A stretch of 42,229 nucleotides of DNA from Sphaeroforma sirkka (lineage: Eukaryota > Opisthokonta > Ichthyosporea > Ichthyophonida), in the NCBI GenBank assembly GCA_001586965.3, contig LUCW03001522.1, forward strand, positions 1 through 42,229, written 5' to 3'. Positions 21,000 to 32,321 of this stretch are shown one piece after another. Numbering within the stretch: the first letter of the stretch is position 1; each line of letters starts with the position of its first letter. The notes below the pieces were generated by a model. It saw nothing but the letters and a program-made list of their open reading frames with translations. It searched no databases and was not told the origin of the DNA. Position numbers and translations under genes: made by a program.

Positions 21000-22004
21000 A
21001 TCTCAATCAAATTTTGGGACCGGCTCTAACAACCCCGAACAATGATAGGCCCATCTCCAAGGAGCCTTTGACTGATGACCAATGGAAATCAACCATACAC
21101 CAAATGCTCACTAACCTATGTGCAAAAACAACCAACCTTGAATCCAAACTCCGGGACCTTAAATCCCAAACCCGTGCACCTATAGATAAAGACACACTCG
21201 ACACTTTCCGATTTGGCTCCACAAGCCCGCCTGCTCCGCCTGCAAAAAGACCGCGGTCACAGGCGCCCAATAGCAGCAGTGAGCCTCCCAGCTACCGCTC
21301 AAAAGTGGACAAACCTACAAAACCGAGCCCTAAAACGGCCAACCCTACCAGCTTCTCAGCCCCAACCGCAGTGAATGACATAACTCCGGTATGGCTCTTC
21401 TTCCGAGCAATTTTCCCTAACGGCAAGCCCCCCATCCCAATCTGTATTTGAAAAATACTGGCATGTCCAACCAGTCCTCAATCGCTACCACTTTCTCTGG
21501 TATCTTCCATCTAAATAGGTATCTCAACCAAATCGCTGCGGAAGCTCCACCAGTTTCATCCGCCTTCGTGTTCCTAGCGACGCTGTCACCCAGGTAAAAC
21601 AACATGCAGCACTTACATAGAAATGGCAGCTTGATGAAAACATCGAACCCCGCTCCCAACAACATCCCGACGCTACGAAAGCAGTTTTAATCCATTATCT
21701 CCGCACCAAGCGGGAGGCCCGCTGCACACATAACGAGCGCCAAAAATTCTTGACCACAGCATGGATGCACTACTGATCCCACTTGTCAACTCCACTAACG
21801 CAGACATCCTCCAATCTACCGCGGATCGTCTTCAGAAGGCTTACCAAGCAAAGCATAATGCAAACCTCTTCTCACCTAACCCGCATATCCCGGCAAACGC
21901 TAATTTTCCCAGAACCATTACAGCGACTATGAGAGCCATACCATATGTTCATACATTGTAATATACATACTTGTCATTTTTTGAAATAAATAATATTATC
22001 CCTA
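21000..22004 (+). mobile_element. Unrecognised repeat, copy 1 (longer copy, decayed coding region)
   Basis: Starts abruptly where the right LTR of element B is cut off. A plus frame (about 21014-21451) shows a charged, coiled-coil-like segment (DDQWKSTIHQMLTNLCAKTT, then LESKLRDLKSQ) followed by a P/S/K-rich stretch, the composition of gag or LINE ORF1 proteins. A second frame near 21760-21961 ends TITATMRAIPYVHTL and stop. The final 100 bp, with an aataaataa polyadenylation-like signal, recur at 23165-23275. The shared 3' end with unlike 5' parts is what 5'-truncated retroelement copies look like, but no reverse transcriptase is present. Confidence 0.4.
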
Positions 22005-23040
22005 TATATCATAAATGGTGTTAAGCTATAAATAGAAAATCCGAATTAGAAAGTTTAAATGTCATAGCTGCAGTAGTCAATCATTGGGCTGTGTGTACAT
22101 GGTACCAGCACAAATGCGCGAGTGTACAAATACTACATCGATTTAGTTCATTATTATTGCATAATATATTACCCCGATACGGTCAACACGTGTAAATGAT
22201 GCAATTTCATTTTGTAGGAAGTACTGAACTGAGAAATCGTACGCTATATGATCGTACGTCTCTAAAAAGTATCGCAAAATAGTAATAAATTGAGCTCTGG
22301 GTTAAATTTGCCATTCATTGATTTAACACACCAATCACACATTACTTGTGGGTTTACAATGATGTTCGTTAACGTGTTACGTTAACGGATAGATATAGAA
22401 TCGCTTATATAGAGTATATTTATGCTGTCGGTGCAAACGATAAAGTATAGCTAAGAAATTTGAGCACAAGTTAGACAATTCATTTTAAATATTTAAGCCG
22501 TCCGGTGCGCAGCCACAAACTGCTTGCTTCGAGCCTACAGTAGATATGTCCTTGCAACTTAACCTCCCTCCTCCCCCATCACCACACGGCGAGAGCAACT
22601 GCACTGATAGCCAATATCATTTAGATAGAAACGGCTTGTAATCGACTGTGCAGGGTTTTATCAATTGTCGCAGGAAGTGAAGATAACATCCTACTCTGTA
22701 GTCTTAAATAATAAATGCCAAAGTACATTTATACATGCATAATTTTAATGGGGAATATCGATGCCTTTTATTGGACTAATCGTGATGAATTTATCTCTGA
22801 AATGATAATTTTCACATGTTCGTTACCACGTACTGCAATAGAAAAGCGATTAGAGACATGAGATATAATGAATTTAGATGAACTATTGTTGCAGTTTGAT
22901 GAAACTCGTGTCGCTTGTGCAAGTTTCAAATTTGAACCCGCAATATGAGATTAGTAAACAATATATATATTTTATAATAATGTTTCAATACGACTTTAGT
23001 TAATCCATCATATAAATTTCCGGGGGATTGTACACGAAAT
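22005..23040. other. Intergenic stretch, no gene recognised
   Basis: AT-rich sequence without convincing open frames. The only structure noted is the 9+3+9 inverted repeat at 22367-22387. Confidence 0.3.
22367..22387. repeat. Perfect short inverted repeat
   Basis: CGTTAACGT, spacer GTT, ACGTTAACG: nine-base arms with a three-base loop. There is no T-run after it. It could be a protein-binding palindrome or chance. Confidence 0.4.
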
Positions 23041-23280
23041 TCTTATCCACAATAGTATATCGATTTCCAGTGCCGAGTGTACATATTCTGATGCAGATAT
23101 TGATACATTGCGCCCTATTGAGGCACTTGGCCCAAGCTTCAAACGGGAATTTACTGACCACTTCTTCCCATCAATCTTTCCTGAACCACTACAGCGACTA
23201 TGAGAGTCATACCATATGTTCATACATTGTAACATACATACTTGTCATTTTTGAAATAAATAATATTATCCCTATTGAGG
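23041..23280 (+). mobile_element. Unrecognised repeat, copy 2 (short)
   Basis: About 110 bp (23165-23275) match 21905-22004 closely, including ccatatgttcatacattgta and gaaataaataatattatccc. A plus frame ends TTATMRVIPYVHTL and stop, as in copy 1. Upstream similarity fades quickly. Confidence 0.5.
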
Positions 23281-23931
23281 GTATGTAGTAAACCTATTAG
23301 TTGCAAGTAATATAAGTCCATATCGCGTCATGGCAATTAACTGCATAGAAGTCATTCAGGTGTATTTTGAGCGACGTTCCCCGATGCCGTCTGCCATTTG
23401 ATTGTCTGCGTGAAGCATCAGATAAGTCCAGCACTCATGACTCAGTTAAAGAATATGTAATCAAAACGCACAAAACATTAACAGATAGACATATTGAAAA
23501 GCCAAAACGACATTGGTTCAGTAAGGGGTTATTTATTGGTAATGATATCACAAACGCTCATCGATAGCAGTTTGAATTAACAATGATGTTAAACTTCAGA
23601 ACCATTTCGAAATATAAAAATGAGTTCCGTCAATGGTCTATGGATAGATGAGAATATATAGTCATAGTATATTAAACAAAACGCAAATTATTGCGCCCAG
23701 AGCGTTGTAGTTGATATCCGAGACCTATCAAAATCGTCCTCGAAAAAATCATATCAAAATTGGAAGAAGAAGAATCTGATTTTGCCATCAAGATTTTACA
23801 TAAGTTGTCTATAAGGTCTGCTTTTAAAATAGACACTTTATAAACGGACATATCCATTATAGATAGCAGGTGGTGCCTGTCTGCAACAATAACACTTGTT
23901 CATTTGTGCAACATGCAATCTAATTAGAATG

Positions 23932-23936
23932 AAAAA
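23932..23936 (-). terminator. Pol III terminator of tRNA-Lys
   Basis: Five T residues on the minus strand begin five bases after the discriminator base of the tRNA. Confidence 0.7.
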
Positions 23937-23940
23937 TTAG

Positions 23941-24013
23941 TTCCCAGCGAGGGGCTCGAACCCTCGACCTTGAGATTAAGAGTCTCACGCTCTACCGACT
24001 GAGCTAGCCGGGA
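23941..24013 (-). tRNA. tRNA-Lys (CTT)
   Basis: 73 nt with a full cloverleaf: acceptor TCCCGGC pairing GCTGGGA, D-arm GCTCAGTCGGTAGAGC, anticodon loop with CTT, T-arm GAGGG-TTCGAGC-CCCTC, discriminator A. A box (TAGCTCAGTCGG) and B box (GGTTCGAGCCC) match Pol III consensus. A T5 terminator follows on the minus strand (plus coordinates 23932-23936). There is no intron. It decodes AAG. Confidence 0.95.
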
Positions 24014-24207
24014 ATGATAATTTTTGATCTAATACATCATATAGCACTTGTAATGTGTTAGATTCAAAAGTCAATCATGGAAATAGCATTCTTTTTGAAT
24101 ATGTGCATCATTAAAATTATAATTATTGACTGTCACCAACCGCCACTATACAGCAATAACCACGCACAAAAGAACAGTCATCAAAATGTTGACTATTTCG
24201 AGCGTAT

Positions 24208-24558
24208 TTGAGCGTACTTTTAGGTGTATTTAAACACATACAGCCACACTTCTTACTCTATATTAGACACTATGACGGCAATTGCGGAGCCTTATTGTGC
24301 CGGAGTACAACACCCGAACCCTCTAAAAAGAAAAACTCTGTAGTCCAACCATCAATGATTCGAAATCGCTATTGTGCATTGGATCGACAGTCGAAGCATA
24401 GATTATTCGGCACTATAGCTGCTATTGGGGAAGATCATCTCAGTGGTGGGGCCCGCCCATTATCTAAAGGATTGTATTTCACTGATAACCCAAAAAGAAG
24501 TGCCCATGGAGACAGGCGACGCATAATCGATGCTTCATGTAGGGCAGATGTGCTTTAG
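24208..24558 (+). other. Unrecognised open frame upstream of transposase remnant
   Basis: A 116-codon frame, basic and not low-complexity, containing STTPEPSKKKNSVVQPS, RQSKHRLFGTIAAIGEDHL and NPKRSAHGDRRRII. Further decayed frames follow (ALPPPLASSATLPKQST near 24690; MSNVQGAIRAELSS to MSDLLSFIHG at 24969-25199). They may be the N-terminal part of the piggyBac-like transposase just downstream or an unrelated relic. No domain is recognised. Confidence 0.3.
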
Positions 24559-25304
24559 AAAGTCAGACCCTGTGGAAGATCAGGTTCCATCAACTTATGA
24601 TAGTACGGCGGACTACATAGGCACTTCGTCAATACAACGCATCTAAACATACACAGGCCAACATATCACACGGTCTCGCACCTAGAAACCAGTAATGCCC
24701 TCCCTCCGCCACTCGCTTCATCTGCTACTCTACCTAAACAATCTACTGGTGCAGAAGTGCAGGATCAAGCTCGATTTTTAACGGAGACACTTCTGAGGCT
24801 GTCTACTGGTGGCAAGGGGAGACACTCGATTGGTGTCCAGGTAAGAGCCGTAGTATGCAATCCTGTGTAACGTCAAATGGTGGGACTCCATCATCAGCAA
24901 ATGTAAATACGTAAGTACAAGGATATGATGGTAAGCTATACGCATTATCACAGGCCATCGGCAACGCAATGTCGAACGTTCAAGGAGCCATCCGGGCAGA
25001 ATTAAGCTCTCAACCAGTTGTATCACCACCGATTTCACAAGCTATGGATTCTTTTGCAGATAGTGTGGGCGTTCACACACGTCCGGGATCTGTTGTTCAC
25101 GAGATTGTTGATCATGACGAAGCTGGTACGCCATTATTGGACGACGACACTCAGCCTGTAGTAAACATGTCCGATCTCTTAAGTTTTATCCACGGATAAT
25201 GGCATATTTTGGACGTAGATTTGCGTGTGATGGACAGAGAAGGTCGAGCAAAGCAACGGCCTAAGCTATGTATTCTGTCAGCAAGTCCTAGTCCTTTTAC
25301 TTAT

Positions 25305-26097
25305 CGACGCTGTTTCCGGAAGAATATTTAGATAAGGACTTAATACCGGCAACCAACATCAAACAGGAAGGGAGAAGAAGCATCCTATAGATAGGAAAGA
25401 GTGCTACGTATGGATATTAATATTGACTACTTTGCTCCCTCGGAAGATGCTTTTCTATGTCTCGTTTCCAATGCCAAACTTCTCAACATTGATGCTACAT
25501 GCCATGTTCAAGCTATCTCGGAGTGCTGATCACTTCGAAAGGGTGACAGAGACTCGAAGGGTGGAGGGTGGGAAATACGACCCATAATATAAGCATTCAA
25601 CCGAAACTAGAAATGCTGCTGCGAGGTACGCCGACTGCCTTTATCCCCGAAAGTCGTGGCAATTCGGGACCGAATTTAAAACTATCGCATTCTGCAGGTC
25701 TTATATTTGTTTTCAATAGACCTCGTTGACGGTACAGCAGGACCTACACATCCACTGCACTTCAATATAACGAATATGACCATTGTTCTACGTCTGATAA
25801 AGACTATACGAGGAATTGCTCGTGTGAAAGTGTTGGATAGTAGAATCTGTGTCCTATAGTGGCTGTATGAACTGTTGCTGCAGGGAATCTATGGTATGTT
25901 TGTAATGAAAAAGAGAAAGTACTGGCCCCGAGGTATTCCCGGAGACGAACTAAAGAACAACGTGGCGTCTAAACCTATGTTTGACTTCGATACAAGGAAA
26001 GACACCTTTGCATATGATGATGTAGACGGCAAGGCATGTGCTCGCAAAAGTTATACTTATTTGTACATAAAGACCAGATATATACTTGCCTATTAAG
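25305..26097 (+). pseudogene. PiggyBac-like (DDE_Tnp_1_7) transposase remnant
   Basis: In one plus frame, TLFPEEYLDKDLIPATNI lies near 25310-25365. A frame shift away are VWILILTTLL and MLHAMFKLSRSADHFERV near 25410-25530, resembling the helices before the catalytic core. Then one frame from about 25728 reads DGTAGPTHPLHF, TIVLRLIKTIRG, an in-frame TAG at 25857, then WLYELLLQGIYG, RKYWPRGIPGDELKNNVAS and FDFDTRKDTFAYDD, stopping at 26097. The pattern LLxxGIYGxxxxxKxRKYWPxxIPGDE is typical of piggyBac-family proteins. At least one stop and two frame changes mean it is dead. The C-terminal part and terminal TTAA-flanked inverted repeats were not found. Confidence 0.6.
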
Positions 26098-26568
26098 GGG
26101 AAGGATATATACCGCTATAACAGGTCTAGATAAAATATACTGGCATTATCAGTGACTGCTACCATCAAGGTAGGAATGCAGTCGACCTGAACAATCGAAT
26201 ACATTGAGGGACTGTATGCCTTGAGACAGTAATAACCGTTACAAGAACTCACGACTACATAGCGAACACTGTCATGGCAAATAATGGGATGGCCTATCGT
26301 CACTTGTTTGATAATGACACAATAGGCATGGTTGACGCGCAAAGGCTCTGTATTATACAGAGGAGAGAGTGACTACGCACTCAGAAGCGTTTCTGCCGGA
26401 ACATTCAAAAATACGAAAGCCAAAAGAAGCTCGGAAGTATGGCTCCTACAGTAAGACTTTGAAGCATAACATCCAATCGCTACCATAAGCTGACATGTTG
26501 TGTTGCAGGGTGCAATAAGCAAACAGTGAAACACTGTACATGTTCACCAGAGCACCCTGTGTTTCGCG

Positions 26569-26571
<3 letters not shown>

Positions 26572-26599
<28 letters not shown>
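26572..26599. repeat. (AT)n microsatellite
   Basis: About 14 AT dinucleotides, followed by a T/A-rich stretch and a T9 run near 26640. Confidence 0.9.
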
Positions 26600-26602
<3 letters not shown>

Positions 26603-26869
26603 TATATACATGCATGAATACAGCACATATATAATTGATTTTTTTTTTCGAGTTATGGGCGGATACTCCCAAGTTGTGACAGCAGTACACATATCACTTG
26701 CTCGACACTACTATAGTCCGCTTCAGACTACACTCCAAGACGGGTCTCTACGCAATGCTATGGGTGACCTAGAATACCGGCTAATTGTTGTGTGCTCTTT
26801 GGCCCATTTGGCTACTGGTTTTGCGCGCGGTTTACAACTGACTGTGACATGGCGTGTGCCTATTGTCTG

Positions 26870-29020
26870 ATAGTATACGTGCTTTCTCGAGTGCGATCAA
26901 TATGTTCGGCCGTACAGCCAATATTTCTGTGTTTAAATATATTGAAAATGTAGCTGATTTGATATATTTGTGATTAGTTCTTCCACAATATGTATTTTGT
27001 TTCTATGAACATGTGCATATGATAGTCAAGTTATAAAATCTTCTCATAATTATACGTGATAGTCGAGTACCTTGCCTGTATTACGTTATCTAACACAGCT
27101 CGCAATAGCTATACTTACATTGGAGCCTGTACCCAGATTACACAGGGCGAGGACCTCCTCCTACAAGCACTTGAGTGGGAGTCCCATTCGAGGACCTACT
27201 CCGTTATATCACGCTACCCTTCGGTATCGTAGACCAGAGGGGGTTTTCAATATCTTACCTTACACTACCTTACACACCAAGCGTTCCCCACTACTCATGA
27301 CTATACCTCTAGTTCAGACTCATACAGAAGATGATTCAGCGTAATATACATCACTCATTGGGGAAATACATATTCATCCGTATTTATCTCTTAATGCACG
27401 ACATGTCAGTAACTGAATCGCACTGTAATTATCTCCTCGGAATTATCAGTAAGCTTGGTGGCTACTCCTGTGGACTAACCAGAAGGTAAAACACTTTTAC
27501 TGTACTGCTACAGCGGGGCTAGAGATTGTAGTATGTTGTGGATCCGCATGTGAGTGTTTTGTCATAGGGTTTACGCAAGCCACCCAGCTAGGGTATCCTG
27601 ATCGGGTGCCTATACTTCGAATACAAACATACATAAATAAAGTACATAAAAATTGGCCACGGAAACTACAAGTAGATCATACCTACACTCAACCGCTGAC
27701 ACCTCGAACTCGGCCATACTGTATTATCGCACATCTCCAAGACACATTTAGTTGTGTCTTTATTTACACTGTTCTTCTCAAGTGGTGAGTACTCTAATAT
27801 TGACCATGAAGGTACTTTACATTTGGTGGTTTCTGGTTTTAATGCGTCAATTGATATGTGACAATATAACTAACATATCATTCGATATGGTTTAGGTTCC
27901 AACTCGTTTTCAAAAGTAGAGTGGTTGCTATAATTAATGTGTTTTATTTTAGAACATGACAATTCCCACAATCTGGTTGTCAATTTGCAGCAGAACGACA
28001 GCGATTACTGTTCAATGGCGATAAAGAATCAATATTTTAAGTGTACATATCAACTTATATTTTGGCCAAACCCTCTACTATCGCAGTTTAAATCAGAATT
28101 TATATGTCTATTCACAGGTTATGGGAGGCTCGGTTTATGTAGAGATACAGTCTTTATGTCAACTAAAGGTTAGAATCCTCGTGAATACCATCAAGCGCTT
28201 TGCAATAATATGCGGGAGTTGTATATACTTGGTGATAAAAACTTTTTACACATACTTGGGATAAGCTCTGCATACCGCTACATGGTGATCATAGCTCGTT
28301 CATCATTGCGCGTGGCTAGAACAGATTCACGCGGCATAAAGTCCGGTCATCGCATAACTCAAAGACAATTTTCATTCATGTTATCCATATAATCGGCATT
28401 TTTAGATGTTATGAACTACTCTCAGGTATATTCCGCGAATTTGATCGGAACGTTGCAACTAGTTCAGAAAACATTAGGACGGTATATGATAGAGAATGGA
28501 AGTGGCACTCGGAAAGAGTCGAAATCCAACTATTAAACCATAATATCAAATTTTTAGACTCAGCAAAGTCGAGTGATGAAGAAATCCCACTTGTGTACGA
28601 AAATTATACGAAAATAATTTCATACACGTCACGTGTCGATATTGCAGCACTATCAGTATCCAACGAATCGCACTGCAGAATATTCATTCTGGAGAAAATG
28701 GTACATATTTAATAATCTATTTGTTTTTAAATGTCATCTACTCTGTCGTACACGATGATGTATTTTCGTTATCCAGAGCTCTGTGTGAACATGATAGGAC
28801 ATCAGTGATTAAATTGTAAATACCTCTATTTAGGATATGATATGTAGATACCTTCATTTAGGTTGTGATATGTAAATTTATAAGGCTATGGTGATATGCA
28901 GATAATCATCAATCAGGGCAACACGACTATGAAACCCATAATTCCGCTGGTCGATTACCGGTGAATAGCTCGCATTGACACGGGCAACAGAGAAATTCAT
29001 GATTTTGTATAAAACATCGT
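26870..29020. other. Intergenic stretch, no gene recognised
   Basis: About 2.1 kb. An acceptor-like sequence (gtgttttattttag) precedes an open plus frame at 27952-28173 (EHDNSHNLVVNLQQNDSDY), and another short frame lies at 28210-28392; neither has recognisable features. Confidence 0.3.
28817..28875. repeat. 28-bp imperfect tandem duplication
   Basis: Two units (28817-28844, 28845-28872) of the form taRataccTYYatttagg + atgatatg. Confidence 0.6.
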
Positions 29021-29024
29021 GTTA

Positions 29025-29352
29025 TCAGATGAGTACCTCTGCAAGATCAATAGTTTCTGGCGACTTCGGTGGTTCCCGTATTTTCCGATCTCGATAGTAT
29101 CCACTATAAAGCATTCGCGCAAGTAACATGCTAGCAGCAAGCAATAATAAATATTTTACCAGCGTACATTCGCACCGTGTATTTTTTTGTTCGAAAGCTG
29201 ATCTACATGTGTCGTAATAAGTGTTGTCGGGTAAGGTACTGAATAATACGGCGCGTGTAGGAACAATGTTAGTAGAGACACAATAGTTCACTATGACTTG
29301 TTCAGAATAACGGATGTTGGTACATCGGCGATATAAGTCGTAAGTTGCTCTA
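29025..29352 (-). CDS. Candidate terminal exon: short cysteine-bearing membrane protein C-terminus
   Basis: The minus frame is open from about 29352 to a stop at 29025. A possible acceptor (cattctgttag) lies at the upstream end. The product has spaced cysteines (YRRC, NYC, YDTCRS, TRCECT), a hydrophobic segment VKYLLLLAASMLLARMLY of about 18 residues, then a basic and proline-bearing tail (YYRDRKIREPPKSPE). This order suits the membrane-proximal end of a single-pass protein. Upstream exons were not found, and the acceptor is weak, so the call is tentative. Confidence 0.3.
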
Positions 29353-29495
29353 ACAGAATGAACTATCTATTGGAGACGAATTCATAGAAAATGTAAATTT
29401 GACGATTCAGAATGTTACTTGACTCGAAATTACTACTAGGAAAAGAAAATAATTATCATGTTACTATACATATTGACAGATCCATCTTCCAATAT

Positions 29496-29568
29496 TCCCG
29501 GCTAGCTCAGTCGGTAGAGCGTGAGACTCTTAATCTCAAGGTCGAGGGTTCGAGCCCATCGCTGGGAA
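29496..29568 (+). tRNA. tRNA-Lys (CTT), second copy
   Basis: Identical to the gene at 23941-24013 except for one base: position 63 in the T-stem is A instead of C, giving a G51-A63 mismatch. Anticodon CTT at 29529-29531. A and B boxes are intact and a T5 terminator follows at 29570-29574. It is probably transcribable, but the stem mismatch may mark the start of decay. Confidence 0.9.
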
Positions 29569-29569
29569 C

Positions 29570-29574
29570 TTTTT
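29570..29574 (+). terminator. Pol III terminator of second tRNA-Lys
   Basis: Run of five T residues two bases after the tRNA; a T6 run (29582-29587) provides a backup. Confidence 0.7.
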
Positions 29575-29768
29575 CACTTTATTTTTTCAGCTCACCAAGG
29601 TACTGGAATCAGTATATATCTAGAACATGTAACTAAAATCTATAATTTTTAAAATAAATATGATCAGTTCGTACTCATTTATAGACACTGGTCCAATCGA
29701 AGGTTTGAGGGATAAAAACTATTTATATTGAGTATAAAATAGTAAATTCATCAACTGTGTATATCTGA

Positions 29769-29855
29769 AGTGGATTAGTTCAATGGCAGAACATTGCTTT
29801 GTGGAATTGATATATCGAATCAGCAAAAATGGGAGTTCGATTCTCCCATCTACGA
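29769..29855 (+). tRNA. tRNA-His (GTG)-like gene with a possible 16-nt intron
   Basis: Acceptor AGTGGAT pairs with ATCTACG at six of seven positions (A1-G72 mismatch). D-arm GTTC-AATGGCA-GAAC. Anticodon stem TTGCT pairs AGCAA perfectly, but 23 nt lie between them: loop TTGTGG with anticodon GTG at 29801-29803, then about 16 extra nt (29805-29820) at the canonical 37/38 intron site. T-arm GGGAG-TTCGATT-CTCCC is perfect. T5 follows at 29858-29862. The D-arm and anticodon region resemble fungal-type mitochondrial tRNA-His (TAGTTCAATGGxAGAACATT), so a mitochondrial origin is an alternative. Confidence 0.55.
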
Positions 29856-30201
29856 TATTTTTGGCTTTCGATCGTATTTTTTTTTTCTTTCTAATGTTCA
29901 ATCGGTTGATTTCCTGACCCAGATTCTCCACCCCATCTCACGTTTGTATAAGCAACACACCTTATATTGCCATATTTTATAATATTCATTAACATGACTG
30001 TAGAATTTAAGAGGACATGGGAGCGTTGAGATGGTGTGGTGAAGATTGATGGCTGTGTCGTCAACGGGTCGTGTTGGAGAAGCTTCATCAGGTAATTATT
30101 CACGTTATAGATCCTGCACATTTATCACACACCGAGGTATTCGTTGTCTCCACTAGTCATCGTCTTCGACGTTTGAAATAAACGGGATTGACTTAACCCA
30201 T

Positions 30202-30430
30202 TCAGATCATTGTTGGCCTACTAAAAGTGCAATAAGTGAGCAACAGTATACGTGTACTACTATCCGACTCGTCTAGATCAGCCACAGCTCCAGCTTTTGA
30301 TAGGTAACCTAATATGTGTAACAGCTCCAGCACTTCTTTGAGTTCCGAAAAAGACTGACACTGTGGCGTTTGACAACTCTTACGTAGTTTGCCTATCTTC
30401 GGTGGACGTCGAGCCAATTTCTGTTTTTAC
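30202..30430 (-). other. Possible terminal exon, unrecognised
   Basis: A minus frame runs from an acceptor-like ggtaaaaacag (near 30427) to a stop at 30202: basic start (ARRPPKIGKLRKSCQ), then an amphipathic segment SFSELKEVLELLHILGYLSK and an acidic stretch. It is not low-complexity and could be an exon, but the acceptor lacks a pyrimidine tract and no partner exon is identified. Confidence 0.2.
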
Positions 30431-30569
30431 CATGGCTCGCGGTTATCTTTTCGAATTATCCTTTTTAGCTATAAAGGCATTGTCCTGTTTTGTCTCTTTA
30501 CCTACTTAATTCATTGGCGGTATACATATTTTTATTTTTATGCGGATTGCAGATACATTTAGGTCAATT

Positions 30570-31010
30570 GGTGAATCGTATACATTTCACTGTAGTTGAC
30601 GATCAGTCGGGACCTTTCGGCGACTATCACAAAACCAAGAATCCTCGGCGGATATAAATATATCTATATTGATATCATACGGAGTACTTGGACTTCCCTT
30701 GACGCGCTAGAATCAATTGAATTGAGATTGCTAGTCGCTAGTTTTGAGTTCACATTCGCATCCACTAGTACGGCTAAGTCCCCAGAGTGACGCATAGCGC
30801 GTCTCGTGTATGAAAGCACAGACAAGCTCTCAGCATATAGTGTATCTCGATATTGTTCCCGGGGTGAATCGGAATTTCGCAGCTGTTGTACCCATGAATC
30901 AGTGAATGAGGGGCCACTCAGGTCTATTGGTCGTATAGTAAAATCGTACGCATTTCACGGTGGTCGACTGTCAGCTGCGAACTATTCGAAAATTATCACA
31001 AAAACTGAAA
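30570..31010. repeat. Diverged direct repeat (about 65 bp, two copies)
   Basis: About 30572-30638 and about 30938-31003 share rtatcgta.rcatttcac.gt, and actatc.c.aaa-type ends with gaps. Similarity is weak but collinear. The rest of 29870-32320 (about 2.4 kb) shows nothing recognised. Confidence 0.35.
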
Positions 31011-32321
31011 CGGAGCAGATTGCACACCATTGAATACAGTGTTATATATACACGCTTAATGTAAATGGCACCGTTTGCACCTTGAGGTCAAATAGTCCAC
31101 CACAGGAATATTAAATTGTATTTTGGTACTATCGTTAGATACGACAATTTATGTGCTCCCAAACACGAAGTCTTCCCAGAGAATTGCTGTAAAAATCTCA
31201 GCTTTGCTTAAAAGCGTATGTTACGAGTCGAACATGCGCGAATTATCGATGTTGAAGTAATTCCACTCACATTAAAATGTCTATTCATGTACACAAATGC
31301 ACGTTCCACTCGGTGAGATGGAATTTGAGATTCACTTTCGAATGGCATTAATTGACTTCATAGCGACTGCGAATGAGGCCACACTTCGTAATATCCTGTG
31401 AACCTGGTTACCACAACCCAATAACAATGGCGAAACACATACTGAACGAGTTGTCAATATAATGCACAGGGCCAACATGATGGGGCCATGGATATCGCTC
31501 AGGCGATACGAATTTGTAGTTTATTACAGTCTGCAAAATTAACCACTACTACCTTTTTTTTCATGTTTACCTTCGATTATAGTTTGCACTTCTTCGAATA
31601 CTGCTCATTTGCGGCATCTCGGTCAGATTACTTTATATAATATGTTCGGCCGTGATCGTAGTTATCATATGATATATTTATAATACCACAGATGAAGGTA
31701 GCCTGTATCTGAAGGACTTCAGAATATATCTTTATAGCATAATATGCGTTGGACCATGATCACGTGTAACGTCTACATGCTTCCATCACCATCACAGGAA
31801 TGCAAGCTGGATATAGAGCACATAAGATACTAGCTATACAAACGGTATATAGCTGGCGAGTGCACTAGGGCTGGGTAGAGACACCGCCACTATATACTTG
31901 AAAGGGGGCAAACTGGATCGATGAACTGATTCACTTTGACTGAGCAAATTTAGACTAGCTTTGTCTGCGATACTCACTTGAAAGGAGAGAATTGATTATA
32001 ACTACGAGTCAAGATAAGTGTCACAGAAGGAAATATAGGATAACTTTTTCTAGCTGCCGTGTAATCTGGCGAGTCTTCGATTATACCATGAGTTGAAACC
32101 ATAAATGTATGTGTGTGTCATTGGACAAAGTATGGTTATGTATAGGAGTGGTACAAGGTACAGGAGTTAGATAACAACATTAATTTTGCCATAACTGCCT
32201 TGTGTAGGCGGTGACGTACAAGAAGTGTCGGAGATAATTGGTAGTGGGAAATATACAAAAGAATACCAACCCTGTCTAATGAGCGGTAAAGTGCAACATC
32301 ATGTCATTCGACAACAGATAG

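Noticed and set aside
23367-23567. 66-codon plus frame (LREASDKSSTHDSVKEYV)
   Set aside because: No domain, splice signals or conservation visible; not distinguishable from chance.
26115-26342. Minus-strand 75-codon frame as a gene or as a piggyBac C-terminus
   Set aside because: It is on the opposite strand to the transposase remnant and shows no family motif.
26526-26870. 114-codon plus frame
   Set aside because: Its first half is an (AT)n microsatellite translation; the rest has no recognisable feature.
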